DNA of 64,000 nucleotides from Burkholderiales bacterium RIFCSPLOWO2_12_FULL_61_40 (GTDB taxonomy: Bacteria > Pseudomonadota > Gammaproteobacteria > Burkholderiales > Burkholderiaceae_C), in NCBI GenBank assembly GCA_001770935.1, contig MESI01000043.1:1-64000 (forward strand). Direction: 5' to 3'. Position numbers and translations under genes: made by a program. Of this stretch, positions 36,671 to 46,699 are shown piece by piece. The notes beneath the pieces were generated by a model, which saw only the letters and a program-made list of their open reading frames with translations, was not told the origin of the DNA and did no database searches. Each line of letters starts with the position of its first letter. Within the stretch, counting starts at the first letter, position 1.

Positions 36671-37228
36671 ATGCCCATAACCCCGTCTCCGGTCCTGGTG
36701 CTGCCGGGCTGGCAAAACTCGGGCGCCGCCCATTGGCAAAGCCGCTGGGAAGCGCTGTACGGCTATGAACGCGTGGACCAGCACGACTGGATGCGCCCCT
36801 TGCGCGGCGACTGGATTGCCCGGCTTGAAGACGTGTTGCTCAGCCAAAGCGGCCCCAGTGTGCTGGTGGCCCACAGCCTGGGCTGTATGCTGATTGCGGC
36901 CTGGGCCTCGCACTCGCGTAACACCCACCTGGTGAAGGCGGCGCTGTTGGTGGCACCCGGCGACCCCGAGCGTGAAGAGCTGCGTCCCGTACTCACCAGT
37001 TGGGCGCCCGTGGCAATGCAAGCCTTGCCCTTCCCCAGTGTTTTGCTGGGCAGCCACAACGACCCTTACTGCAGCCTGGAACGGGCACAGGCTTTTGCCA
37101 GAGCCTGGGGTGCGCAGTTCCTGGACTACGGCCATGCGGGCCACCTCAACGCCGAATCGGGTTTGGGCGACTGGCCGCAAGGCCACGAAATTTTGATGCA
37201 ACTGATGCAAGAGAAGGACGAAAAATAA
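36671..37228 (+). CDS. RBBP9/YdeN-family alpha/beta hydrolase
   Basis: VLVLPGWQNSGAAHWQSRWEALYG, VLVAHSLGCMLIAAWA, GHLNAESGLGDWPQG. Confidence 0.88.
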   Translation: MPITPSPVLVLPGWQNSGAAHWQSRWEALYGYERVDQHDWMRPLRGDWIARLEDVLLSQSGPSVLVAHSLGCMLIAAWASHSRNTHLVKAALLVAPGDPEREELRPVLTSWAPVAMQALPFPSVLLGSHNDPYCSLERAQAFARAWGAQFLDYGHAGHLNAESGLGDWPQGHEILMQLMQEKDEK

Positions 37229-38160
37229 TGGCTACCAAAAAACCCAAGGGTTTGGGAATGGGTCTGGAGGCGCTGCTGGGTCCGAAAGTGAAGGACCGCA
37301 CACCGGAGGAGCAGCAAGCCGACACCGCCAACCTGCCCAGCACCCTGGCGCTGGGCGTGATGGTGGCCGGTATGTACCAGCCCCGCACCCGCATGGACGA
37401 GGGCGCTTTGTACGAGCTGGCTGAAAGCATCAAGATGCAGGGCATCATGCAGCCGATTTTGGTGCGCCGCCTCACGGACGGTGTGAACCAGGGCAAGTAC
37501 GAGATCATTGCCGGTGAGCGGCGTTTCCGTGCCGCCAAGTTGGCGGGCCTGGACAGCGTGCCGGTGCTGGTGCGCGACGTGCCCAACGAGGCCGCTGCCG
37601 CCATGGCGCTGATCGAAAACATCCAGCGCGAAGACCTCAATCCGCTGGAGGAAGCGCAGGGCCTGCAGCGCCTGATCAAGGAATTTGGCCTGACCCATGA
37701 AACCGCCGCGCAGGCCGTGGGGCGCTCGCGCAGTGCCACCAGCAATTTGCTGCGCCTGCTGAACCTGGCCGACCCGGTGCAGACCATGCTGATGGCGGGC
37801 GACCTGGACATGGGCCACGCCCGCGCCCTGTTGGCGCTGGACCGGGCCACGCAGATCACGGCGTCGTCCCAAATTGCCGCCAAGAAAATGTCGGTGCGCG
37901 AGGCCGAAAGCCTGGTCAAAAAACTCAGCGCCGAGTTCACGCTGACCAGCGCCAAGCCCAAGGCCGAAAAATCACGCGACCTGAAGCGAGTGGAAGAAGA
38001 GCTGTCGGACCTGCTCATGGCGCAGGTCGATGTCCACGTGAAAAAGCGCGTCAAACGCCATGGGCGCATGGAAGAGATGGGCGAGGTGGTCATCCAGTTT
38101 GGTTCGCTGGACGAACTCAATGGCCTGATCGAACGCCTCTCGCCGGGCTCCAGCCGCTAG
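37228..38160 (+). CDS. parB: Chromosome partitioning protein ParB
   Basis: KPKGLGMGLEALLG, YEIIAGERRFRAAKLAGLDSVPVLVRD, ALIENIQREDLNPLEEAQG. Confidence 0.96.
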   Translation: MATKKPKGLGMGLEALLGPKVKDRTPEEQQADTANLPSTLALGVMVAGMYQPRTRMDEGALYELAESIKMQGIMQPILVRRLTDGVNQGKYEIIAGERRFRAAKLAGLDSVPVLVRDVPNEAAAAMALIENIQREDLNPLEEAQGLQRLIKEFGLTHETAAQAVGRSRSATSNLLRLLNLADPVQTMLMAGDLDMGHARALLALDRATQITASSQIAAKKMSVREAESLVKKLSAEFTLTSAKPKAEKSRDLKRVEEELSDLLMAQVDVHVKKRVKRHGRMEEMGEVVIQFGSLDELNGLIERLSPGSSR

Positions 38161-38173
38161 CCCCAGGGAAGAC

Positions 38174-38932
38174 ATGCCGAAGTTGCCCTGGCCTCAGTCC
38201 TGGCCCTTGCCTGCCATCCTGGCCTGGGCCCTGGCCTGGGGCGTATTCAAAGGGCTGTTGGGGCAGGGCGTGGCGGCGGCCTACGCCATGGGCCTGGCCT
38301 GTGCGCTCAGCGTGGGCCTCAGTGTGTGGGGTAGCACCTGGTGGCGTCGGTGTCTGATTGCTGCGGGCTTTCCCTTGTCGCTGCTTTTGACTCTGCCCAC
38401 ACTGGGCCTGGCGGTTCTGCCCGCGTGGGCCTGGCTGGTGCCGCTGGCGCTGCTGGCGCTGGTGTACCCCCTGAATGCCTGGCGCGATGCGCCTTTGTTT
38501 CCCACCCCGTCCGATGCCCTGGCAGAGCTGCCGCAGTACGCCCTGCTGCCTGTCGGCGCCAGGGTGCTGGATGCCGGTTGCGGCCTGGGCCACGGCCTGC
38601 AGGCCCTGCATGGCGCCTACCCCCACGCCCGCCTGTATGGCCTGGAATGGAGCTGGCCGTTACGCTGGATTTGTGCCCTGCGTTGCCCCTGGGCGCAGAT
38701 TCGCCGGGGTGATATCTGGGCGGCCGACTGGTCGGTGTACGACATGGTGTACCTGTTTCAGCGCCCGGAGAGCATGCCGCGTGCGTGGGACAAGGCCGCG
38801 CGCGAACTCCAGCCCGGCGCCTGGCTGGTCAGCCTGGAATTTGAGGTGCCGCAGCATACCGCGAGCGCCCACTACCGCAGCCACGGTGGCAAAATGGTGT
38901 GGCTTTACCAGACACCGTTGGCGCTGTCATGA
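38174..38932 (+). CDS. Membrane-anchored class I SAM-dependent methyltransferase
   Basis: N-terminal TM segments; ALLPVGARVLDAGCGLGHGLQALHGAYPHARLYGLEWSWPL. Confidence 0.8.
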   Translation: MPKLPWPQSWPLPAILAWALAWGVFKGLLGQGVAAAYAMGLACALSVGLSVWGSTWWRRCLIAAGFPLSLLLTLPTLGLAVLPAWAWLVPLALLALVYPLNAWRDAPLFPTPSDALAELPQYALLPVGARVLDAGCGLGHGLQALHGAYPHARLYGLEWSWPLRWICALRCPWAQIRRGDIWAADWSVYDMVYLFQRPESMPRAWDKAARELQPGAWLVSLEFEVPQHTASAHYRSHGGKMVWLYQTPLALS

Positions 38933-38943
38933 GGAGAACAAGC

Positions 38944-39693
38944 ATGGAAAACCCGTCCCCACCGCCGCAAGACACGCTTGCACAGCAGCTGCAATCGCAC
39001 CAGGCCATGCTGTTCGCCTTCGCCTCGCTGGCAGAACTGCGCGAGTCGGATACCGAAAGCCATATTTTGCGGGTGCAGCACTATGTGCGTGCGCTCACGC
39101 TGCAAATGCAAACCCGCCCCGAGTTTGCGCAGGTGCTCACCCCCGGCTATATCGAATCCCTGTGCCAGTGCGTGCCGGTGTACGACCTGGGAACAGTGGG
39201 CGTGCCCGACCGTATCCTGCTCAAGCCCGGTCGCCTGGATGCGGAAGAGCTGGCCATCATGCGCACCCACACCCAACTGGGGTACGACGCCCTGGTGCGG
39301 GCCGAGAAAAAACTGGGGTGCAGCACACCCATGTTGGCCATGGCCAAGGACGTGACTTTGTCGCACCAGGAAAAATGGGACGGCAGCGGTTATCCACGCG
39401 GCCTGTCGGGGGCCCTCATTCCGCTGTCGGCGCGCATCATTGCACTGGCCGACGTGTACGACGCCCTCATCACCAGCAAGGTCTACAAGAGCGGCGTGCC
39501 CCATGACCGGGCCATGCAGATCATCTTCAGCGAACGTGGCGCCCACTTCGACCCCGACCTGGTGGATGTGTTCATGGAAGTCGAAAACGAGTTTGCCCTC
39601 ATTGCGCTGCGTTTTGCCGACACCGAGGCTGACATGCAGCAAAAAATCGAATACATGGCCAACGCCATTGCGGAGGTTGCGGTTTTATCCTGA
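38944..39693 (+). CDS. HD-GYP-like protein with substituted HD motif
   Basis: HILRVQHYVRALTLQMQ, VYDLGTVGVPDRILLKPGRLDAEELAIMRTHTQLGYDAL, HQEKWDGSGYPRGLSGALIPLSARIIALADVYDAL. Confidence 0.85.
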   Translation: MENPSPPPQDTLAQQLQSHQAMLFAFASLAELRESDTESHILRVQHYVRALTLQMQTRPEFAQVLTPGYIESLCQCVPVYDLGTVGVPDRILLKPGRLDAEELAIMRTHTQLGYDALVRAEKKLGCSTPMLAMAKDVTLSHQEKWDGSGYPRGLSGALIPLSARIIALADVYDALITSKVYKSGVPHDRAMQIIFSERGAHFDPDLVDVFMEVENEFALIALRFADTEADMQQKIEYMANAIAEVAVLS

Positions 39694-39750
39694 AGGTGGT
39701 CCGGCACAGCGGTAGAAACGCGGCTTCCTCAAAACTGGCTTTGGCGGCGG

Positions 39751-40644
39751 TTAACCGAACAACTGCCCGCGTGCTGCCGTGGTGATGGCCACCACACAGG
39801 GGTGGGTGATGCGCCGCTCGACCGACACGGCAAAAAACTCCTCCACCAGCTCGTCGCTGCGGCCAATCACCTCCACGCCAAACTGCGCCACCGTCTCGGC
39901 CTCCATCACGCTGGGGCCCATGAACACACCGCGCCCCTTGCGGCCAAAAGCGGTCATCAGCGCGCCGTCGTCAAACTCGCCAATGATGCGCGGGTGGATC
40001 TGGTGCCGGGTGAGCCAACCCTCCAGCTGCTGGCGCACCGAGGCCTGCGCGCCCTGGATCAGCAGGGGCGCGCCGTTCAGGCAGCCGGGGAAACTGCCCT
40101 GGAGCTGACTCTTCAGGCCGGGCGCACAAAAGAAACTCATGGCGGTGCTGCCCAGCGGGTGGTTGAAGGCCTTGACGCTGATGCGCCGCGACATCGGTTC
40201 GTCGGCAATCACCAGGTCCAGCCGGTGCAGGGCCAGTTGCGCCAGCAGGTCGGGGAACTTGCCCTCGCTGCAGATCAGGCGCACCGGCTCAGCCACCGAC
40301 AAGGCGGGCTCCAGCAGCCGGTAGGCCACCGACTTGGTGACCGAATCCGCCACCCCCACCTTGAAGTCCAGCACACGCTGGCCGCCGTGCGCCTGGCGTA
40401 CTGCGGTTTCCAGCTCAGTACCCAGCGTGAAAATCTGGTCGGCGTAACTCAACGCCAGACGGCCGTCTTCGGTCAGTTCCAGATGGCGGCCGCTTTTCTG
40501 GAACAGCTTGCGGCCCAGCCAGTCCTCCAGTTGCTTGATCTGGCCGGACAGGGTTTGCGGCGTGGTGTGCAGCTGCTCACCCGCGCGCATCACACCGCCG
40601 GCCTTGGCGGTGACCCAGAAATAATGCAGATGTTTGAAGTTCAT
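39751..40644 (-). CDS. LysR-family regulator, NhaR-like
   Basis: MNFKHLHYFWVTAKAGGVMRAGEQLHTTPQTLSGQIKQLEDWLGRKLFQKSGRHLELTEDGRLAL. Confidence 0.85.
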   Translation of the reverse strand: MNFKHLHYFWVTAKAGGVMRAGEQLHTTPQTLSGQIKQLEDWLGRKLFQKSGRHLELTEDGRLALSYADQIFTLGTELETAVRQAHGGQRVLDFKVGVADSVTKSVAYRLLEPALSVAEPVRLICSEGKFPDLLAQLALHRLDLVIADEPMSRRISVKAFNHPLGSTAMSFFCAPGLKSQLQGSFPGCLNGAPLLIQGAQASVRQQLEGWLTRHQIHPRIIGEFDDGALMTAFGRKGRGVFMGPSVMEAETVAQFGVEVIGRSDELVEEFFAVSVERRITHPCVVAITTAARGQLFG

Positions 40645-40751
40645 GCGGTTTTTTCGAAGTGAAATTATAAAAAATACGAATTTACGCGAAGCATAGCCTT
40701 CTCTACAGTCTGGGTTTTTACAAGCACCACCACACGTCAAGGAGTAACACC

Positions 40752-41288
40752 GTGCGACTCAGTACCCGAGGCCGATTTGCCATCACCGCCATGATTGATC
40801 TTGCGCTGCGCGAAAGCGCCCAGCCCGTGCCCCTGGTGGAGATTGCGCTGCGCCACCGCATCTCGCTGTCCTATCTGGAGCAGGTGTTTGCCAAGCTTCG
40901 CCAGCAAGGCCTGGTGGACAGCACGCGCGGGCCCGGTGGCGGCTACACCCTGGGTTTTCGGGGTGACAGCATCACGGTGGCCGACATCATTGGGGCGATT
41001 GAGGACGGCGACGATGATCGCAAGCCCGAGAGCCAGCGCGAAACCTCGCAAAGTGCGCAGGACATGACGCAGGGGCTGTGGGACGATTTGCATTCGGCCC
41101 TGGTGAAACACATGAAAACCATCACCCTGCGCAGTTTGGCCGCAGAGCAGCGCGCCAAGGGGTTTCAGGTGGAAGAGCGCATGGCCACCAAAAAGGGCGT
41201 GTTCCAAAAGCCCAAGGCCGATCCGCTGCGCCCCCATGTCCCGAATTCGGTGTTTGCGTTGGGGCAGTGGCAGCCGGGTGGGGTGTAG
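40752..41288 (+). CDS. Rrf2/IscR-like regulator lacking cysteines
   Basis: MRLSTRGRFAITAMIDLALRESAQPVPLVEIALRHRISLSYLEQVFAKLRQQGLVDSTRGPGGGYTL; no Cys in the translation. Confidence 0.85.
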   Translation: MRLSTRGRFAITAMIDLALRESAQPVPLVEIALRHRISLSYLEQVFAKLRQQGLVDSTRGPGGGYTLGFRGDSITVADIIGAIEDGDDDRKPESQRETSQSAQDMTQGLWDDLHSALVKHMKTITLRSLAAEQRAKGFQVEERMATKKGVFQKPKADPLRPHVPNSVFALGQWQPGGV

Positions 41289-41290
41289 AC

Positions 41291-42076
41291 CTACCGCCCT
41301 TTGCGAAACTCGTCCGGCGTGGCCCCCACCAGGCGTTTGAACATGGTGATGAAGGCCGAGGCGCTGCCGTAGCCCAGGTCCAGGGCGATGGTCTCCACCG
41401 TCTGGCCCGCCTCCAGCAAGGGCATGGCCGTCACCACCCGCAGGCGCAGGCGCCATTCGGCCAGCGACATGCCTAAGTCGCGCTGGGCGCGGCGCATCAG
41501 GGTGCGCTCGGTGGTGTGGGCGGCATGCGCCAGCTCCGGCAGCGGCCGGTTGTCGCCCGGCTGGGCCTGCAGCATGCGCAGCACGGCGCCCAGCGCGGGG
41601 TCGTCCGAGCTGGGCAGGTAGCTGCCCGCACAGGGGGCCAGGGCCAGTTGGTCCAGCAGCACCTGCAGCAGGCGCTCGTCCTGCGGGCTGGTTGGCTGCA
41701 CGGCGCCTTGCTGGTGCAGATGCTCCAGCAAGGCGCGCACCAGGGGGCTGACCGTCAGCGCGCACGGGCTGCGGGGCAGGGCGCTGCACTGCAGGGGCGC
41801 AATGTAGAGCGAGCAGTGGCAGGCTTCCTGGCGGTTCAGCCCCACATGCTCCAGGTCGGGCGGCAGCCAAATACCGTACTGCGGTGGCGCCAGGTAATGG
41901 TGACCGGCCACCTTCACCTCCATCACGCCGCTGAAGGAATACACAAACTCGCCCCAGGCGTGCTGGTGCTGCGGGTACAGCCCCTCGGCGGGCACCTGTG
42001 CACTGCGAAACATGATGGGCGCGGGTAAATCCGGGCTGGACAGCGGAATTTCCAGCTTCGGGCTCAGGATAGGCAT
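41291..42076 (-). CDS. AraC-family transcriptional regulator
   Basis: Cupin-like N-terminus; TERTLMRRAQRDLGMSLAEWRLRLRVVTAMPLLEAGQTVETIALDLGYGSASAFITMFKRLVGATPDEFR. Confidence 0.9.
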   Translation of the reverse strand: MPILSPKLEIPLSSPDLPAPIMFRSAQVPAEGLYPQHQHAWGEFVYSFSGVMEVKVAGHHYLAPPQYGIWLPPDLEHVGLNRQEACHCSLYIAPLQCSALPRSPCALTVSPLVRALLEHLHQQGAVQPTSPQDERLLQVLLDQLALAPCAGSYLPSSDDPALGAVLRMLQAQPGDNRPLPELAHAAHTTERTLMRRAQRDLGMSLAEWRLRLRVVTAMPLLEAGQTVETIALDLGYGSASAFITMFKRLVGATPDEFRKGR

Positions 42077-42185
42077 GGCTTTGTCGGCTCCGGCGTATGG
42101 CTTGTCAGTTTTTCACTATATCAACGAAAGCAGTCAATCGAATAATCAAGGCCTCTTTCCCCGCACCCACACCCAAGGACCCACG

Positions 42186-43136
42186 ATGGACATACGCAAA
42201 GCACTGGATTCACGGGCCATTGGACTGATGCTGGTGCTCTGCCTGGTCTGGGGCCTGCAGCAGATCGTGCTCAAGGCCACAGCGTCCGAGATCGCACCCA
42301 TCCTGCAAATCGCGCTGCGCTCGGGCGTGGCGGCGGTGCTGGTGGGCCTGCTGATGGCGGCGCGGGGTGAACGCCTGAACTGGTCCGACGGCAGCTGGCG
42401 CCCCGGCCTGGTGGTGGGCCTGCTGTTCGCGCTGGAGTTCTTGCTGGTGGGCGAGGGCCTGCGCCACACCAGCGCCTCCCATATGGTGGTGTTTTTGTAC
42501 ACCGCGCCCATTTTTGCGGCACTGGGCCTGCACTGGAAACTGCCCGCCGAGCGTTTGGGGCCGGTGCAGTGGCTGGGCATCGGCCTGGCCTTTGCCGGGA
42601 TCGCGCTGGCGTTTTTTGGCCGCAGCCAGCCCCGCGTGGCGGCGCCCGGCAACATGCTGTGGGGTGATTTTCTGGGCCTGATGGCCGGTATGGCCTGGGG
42701 CGCCACCACCATGGTGGTGCGCTGCTCGGCACTGGCCAAAGCGCCGGCCACCCAGACCCTGCTGTACCAGCTGGTGTGCGCCTTTGTGCTGCTGCTGGGC
42801 GCGGCCTTTGCCACCGGCCAAAGCAGCTTCAAGTTCACCCCCCAGGTCTGGGCCAGCCTGGCCTTTCATTCGCTGGTGGTGTCGTTTGCCAGTTTTTTGG
42901 CGTGGTTCTGGTTGCTGCGCAAGTACCTGGCCTCGCGCCTGGGTGTGTTTTCCTTCATGACGCCGCTGTTTGGCATCGTGTTTGGCGCCTGGCTGCTGAA
43001 CGAGCCCCTGGAAATGAGCTTTCTGGCAGGCGCCGTGCCGGTGCTGGCGGGCATTGTGCTGGTCAGCGGCGGCGGCGCCTGGGTGACGCAGGCACTGGGC
43101 GGCCTGGGATGGCGGCGTGCCCGCGTGGGGGGATAA
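42186..43136 (+). CDS. DMT-superfamily (EamA) transporter
   Basis: LVLCLVWGLQQIVLKATASEIAPILQIALRSGVAAVLVGLLMAARGE; ~10 hydrophobic segments. Confidence 0.88.
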   Translation: MDIRKALDSRAIGLMLVLCLVWGLQQIVLKATASEIAPILQIALRSGVAAVLVGLLMAARGERLNWSDGSWRPGLVVGLLFALEFLLVGEGLRHTSASHMVVFLYTAPIFAALGLHWKLPAERLGPVQWLGIGLAFAGIALAFFGRSQPRVAAPGNMLWGDFLGLMAGMAWGATTMVVRCSALAKAPATQTLLYQLVCAFVLLLGAAFATGQSSFKFTPQVWASLAFHSLVVSFASFLAWFWLLRKYLASRLGVFSFMTPLFGIVFGAWLLNEPLEMSFLAGAVPVLAGIVLVSGGGAWVTQALGGLGWRRARVGG

Positions 43137-43393
43137 TTCCATTTCCATATCAATGCGATATGTCGTTGCCCCTCCTTGTCGTGCTAAAGCACTGCCTGCG
43201 TCGGTGCGCCTAATCTCTCATTGATCTGAAAACGGAATAACAACGCCGTAGACCTGCGTTTTCCAGCCGGAGTTGCTCGATCCGTTGCTCTGTTGTGTGA
43301 AGGCGCATCTGCAAATCCTGGTTGGCGAGGGTCAACCGTTCAACTTCAACAGCGAGGCCATTCGCCATGGCTGTGACCCGCGCACGGATACCT

Positions 43394-44185
43394 TCACGGG
43401 ACTGCGCTAAACGGCAACAGAGCCTTGGCAGCCTCAATGCGCAGCGGCAGCGCAATCGCCGGATCGTTCATCACGTCAAGCAAAAACTGCTTGGGGTCCA
43501 GACATTGTCCCTGCGATGCTGACTCTGCCACGGTGTGCTGGTTTGGGTGGACCGCCCGCTCGCCTGTGGCGCAGGCCATGGGCGAGGGCGCTGGTCTGGC
43601 CACCGGTGTGGTCCGCTCCAAAAGGGCTTGAAAGACCGCAGGTTGGATGCATTCCAGGCGTGACAGCACATGGGCCTGGGCATCGGGGCTGGGGGGCAGG
43701 TCGAGCCAGGGCTCCTCCGCGAAGATGGCGGCCAGGTCCGGGGCCACAAACGCGGACCATAGGCCCGTGTCCGGCTGCCGTGCCGGTACCAGCCGGGCGT
43801 GGCGGGTTTTTCCCGGCGCAGAAGTGTCCGCACAAGGCAGCATGCCAATGCGCCCCGGTGCCACCGTGCCCAGATAGCGCAGGCGCAATGCTTCCAGGAA
43901 GGCCTGCGCTGCAGCGACGGAAACCGGCTCCGCCAGAGAGAACCACAGTTGGTACGCGTCAACGCCGGAGACGGCAATCGCCGGTGCGGGCAAGGCCAGA
44001 TCCGCCTGCACCCCGCGCCACAGCGCAGACAGGGCATTCCAGTCGGCCGGTCTGCCCAGCTCCAGAACCAGGGCGCGCACGCGCCCATCGGAAGCAACCA
44101 GGTCGGGCCCACCCGCATGCGGGTGGGAGCTGCTGGGGGCGGTAGAAAGGTAGAGGCGGTCAAGCTCGGCTTGCAGTGTGCTCAT
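43394..44185 (-). CDS. Conserved hypothetical protein
   Basis: ORF from ATG 44183-44185 (MSTLQAELDRLYLSTAPSSSHPHAGGPDLVASDGRVRALVLELG). Confidence 0.6.
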   Translation of the reverse strand: MSTLQAELDRLYLSTAPSSSHPHAGGPDLVASDGRVRALVLELGRPADWNALSALWRGVQADLALPAPAIAVSGVDAYQLWFSLAEPVSVAAAQAFLEALRLRYLGTVAPGRIGMLPCADTSAPGKTRHARLVPARQPDTGLWSAFVAPDLAAIFAEEPWLDLPPSPDAQAHVLSRLECIQPAVFQALLERTTPVARPAPSPMACATGERAVHPNQHTVAESASQGQCLDPKQFLLDVMNDPAIALPLRIEAAKALLPFSAVP

Positions 44186-44259
44186 GGCGAAATAGGGGAT
44201 GTGGGCCGTATGGCAAAACAGTGTTTGTACCCGAATTGGATTGGCAAGCCATTCGGCAA

Positions 44260-44898
44260 TTACTCCCGCGCCGCCGCCATCACGGCCGCAAAGCCCACAA
44301 AAACGCCACCCGTAAGGCGGTTGAACGCCCGCATCACCGTGGCGCGCCGCAGGTAGACCGACAGGGACTGGCCGCTGATGGCGTACACAAAATACCAGCC
44401 CACTTCGATGACACTGAAGGTGGTCAGCAGAATCGCGAACTGCGGCCACTTTGCCAGACCCGGTTCGATGAACTGCGGAAAGAAAGCTGCCGCAAACAAA
44501 ATCGCTTTGGGGTTGCTGGCGGCCACCAAAAAGCCCTGCCGGTAAATGGCACCTGATGGGGTCGCGGACAACGCGGTCAAAGTGGGGCCACCCGCTTGGT
44601 CATTTTGGTCGTGCACCGGAGCGCGCCAGCACTTCACCCCCAGGTACGCCAGGTAGGCCGCCCCGGCCAGGCGCAGCGCTTCGAACACGGTGGGGAAGGT
44701 CTGCAACAAAGCCCCCAGGCCCGCCGCCGAAATACCCATCATCGCAATCAACGCCGTCATGCACCCCGCCATGGCAATCACCGCTGCGCGCACGCCGTGG
44801 CGGGCACTGGTGCTCATGACAAAAAGCATGTTGGGGCCGGGCGTGGCGGAGACCACGAAGGTCATCAGGATAAAGAGCCACCAGGTGCTGAGGGTCAT
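44260..44898 (-). CDS. LysE-family translocator
   Basis: MTLSTWWLFILMTFVVSATPGPNMLFVMSTSARHGVRAAVIAMAGCMTAL. Confidence 0.9.
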   Translation of the reverse strand: MTLSTWWLFILMTFVVSATPGPNMLFVMSTSARHGVRAAVIAMAGCMTALIAMMGISAAGLGALLQTFPTVFEALRLAGAAYLAYLGVKCWRAPVHDQNDQAGGPTLTALSATPSGAIYRQGFLVAASNPKAILFAAAFFPQFIEPGLAKWPQFAILLTTFSVIEVGWYFVYAISGQSLSVYLRRATVMRAFNRLTGGVFVGFAAVMAAARE

Positions 44899-45076
44899 GG
44901 GGATTTCTCCGATTGGGAATAGGGACAAGAGGCTACCAGATGCACCCCCGCACCAGAAAAGCACAGTTCGTATGGAAGGCAGGGCAGGGCTTGGAGGCTG
45001 CGGCCAAAGCCCCGTGAGCCGACCTCTGGATCAACGTTCTCTTTGAGGTTTTCGGGTCCAGGAATGTTCATGGCGC

Positions 45077-46699
45077 TCACGGCAACAGATTCAGCCCCAG
45101 CTCTTTCAAAAAGGCGTTGTGCTTTTGCTTAGCCGCCACAATCGCCTTTTCAATTTCGACCAATTCGCCATGCGTGGCAGCCAAATCAATCTCTGCCTCA
45201 CCCACCGCCGTGCTGATGTAGCGCGAGATGTTCAGGTTGAACTCGTTCTTCTCGATCTCTGCCATCCCCACCCGGCGTGAATAGCGTGCCTCTTCCTCGC
45301 GGAATTGGTAAGTTTTGATGATCTTGGCAATGTGCGCATCCGTCAGCTGGTTCTGGCGCTTGCCTTTGACAAAGTGCTCCGCCGCATTGATGAACAGCAC
45401 GTCGTCCGGCTTCTTGCACTTCTTCAGCACCAAGATGCAGACCGGGATGCCGGTGGAATAGAACAGGTTGGATGGCAGCCCAATCACGGTGTCGATGTGG
45501 CCGTCTTTCAACAGCTTGGTGCGGATACGCTCTTCCGCACCGCCACGGAAGAGAACGCCGTGCGGCAGGATGATGGCCATCACCCCCTCGTCTTTCAAGA
45601 AATGAAAGCCGTGCAGCAAAAAGGCAAAGTCTGCGGCGGACTTTGGCGCCAGGCCGTGGTTTTTGAAGCGCACATCGTCAGCCAGAGCGTCAGTAGTGTC
45701 CCAGCGATAGCTGAATGGCGGGTTGGCCACGATGGCATCAAACGATGGTTTTTTGGCCGGGTTCAGCTCGCGCAGGATGTCCCAGTCGTTGGTCAGCGTG
45801 TCGCCGTGGAAGATTTCAAACTCGGTGTCCTTCACCCCGTGCAGCAGCATGTTCATGCGCGCCAGGTTGTAGGTGGTGATGTTCTTCTCTTGCCCGTAAA
45901 TCTTGCCAATGCCATGCTGCCCCATGCGCTTGCGCACGTTCAGCAGCAGCGAGCCCGATCCGCAGGCAAAGTCCATCACGCTGTCGAGCCGCTGTTTCAC
46001 CCCCGTTTTGGGCTCTTGGCTATCCAGTGTGACGATGGTGGAGAGGATGTCCGAGATTTGCTGCGGCGTGTAAAACTCGCCCGCCTTCTTGCCGGAGCCC
46101 GCAGCAAACTGGCCAATCAGGTATTCATAGGCATCACCCAACGCGTCCATTTCCCTGGAGAACTCTGCCAGCCCATCGGCGATCTTCTGGATGATGGTGC
46201 AGAGCTTGGCATTGCGCTCCGTGTAGGTCTTACCCAGCTTGGGCGAGGCCAAGTCGATTTCTGAAAACAGGCCCGAAAACGTGCTTTGAAACGACTCGGT
46301 TTCAATGTACTTGAAGCCTGCCTGCAACGTGCTCAGCATTTCTGCGTTCTGCGTGCGCGCCATGTTGGCAATGCTGCTCCACAGGTGCAGCGGCTCAATC
46401 ACGTAATGCACCTTACGGCGCATCTGCTTTTCAAAAGCGGGCACGTCGCTCAGGTTTTCCTCATACCAGATTTGAAGAGGCGTGCTCGCTCCGGTTTTCT
46501 GTAATACATCTGCCGCGATATCGGGGTAGTCGCTACCCAGCTCCTTCTTGGCCGCAGCCTCATAGTTGTCAGACAGGTAGCGCAGGAACAGGAAGGACAG
46601 CATGTAGTCGCGGAAATCGTCCGCGTCCATGGCCCCGCGCAGTTGGTCGGCAATGGCCCAGAGGGTCTTGCCCAGTTGTTTTTGGTTTTGTTCGGTCAT
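45077..46699 (-). CDS. hsdM: Type I R-M DNA methyltransferase subunit HsdM
   Basis: FYTPQQISDILSTIVTLDSQEP, VMDFACGSGSLLLNVRKRMG, FDAIVANPPFSYRW (NPPF). Confidence 0.95.
   Translation of the reverse strand: MTEQNQKQLGKTLWAIADQLRGAMDADDFRDYMLSFLFLRYLSDNYEAAAKKELGSDYPDIAADVLQKTGASTPLQIWYEENLSDVPAFEKQMRRKVHYVIEPLHLWSSIANMARTQNAEMLSTLQAGFKYIETESFQSTFSGLFSEIDLASPKLGKTYTERNAKLCTIIQKIADGLAEFSREMDALGDAYEYLIGQFAAGSGKKAGEFYTPQQISDILSTIVTLDSQEPKTGVKQRLDSVMDFACGSGSLLLNVRKRMGQHGIGKIYGQEKNITTYNLARMNMLLHGVKDTEFEIFHGDTLTNDWDILRELNPAKKPSFDAIVANPPFSYRWDTTDALADDVRFKNHGLAPKSAADFAFLLHGFHFLKDEGVMAIILPHGVLFRGGAEERIRTKLLKDGHIDTVIGLPSNLFYSTGIPVCILVLKKCKKPDDVLFINAAEHFVKGKRQNQLTDAHIAKIIKTYQFREEEARYSRRVGMAEIEKNEFNLNISRYISTAVGEAEIDLAATHGELVEIEKAIVAAKQKHNAFLKELGLNLLP

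Noticed and set aside
43210-43455. 81-aa coiled-coil-like ORF downstream of the hypothetical gene at 43394
   Set aside because: Possible, but start site and family unclear and it overlaps the neighbouring CDS end; not supported enough to call
44895-45080. 61-aa ORF overlapping the hsdM stop by 4 bp, candidate tenth gene of the R-M array
   Set aside because: No recognisable family, low-complexity tail and overlap with the 5' end of the LysE gene; insufficient support
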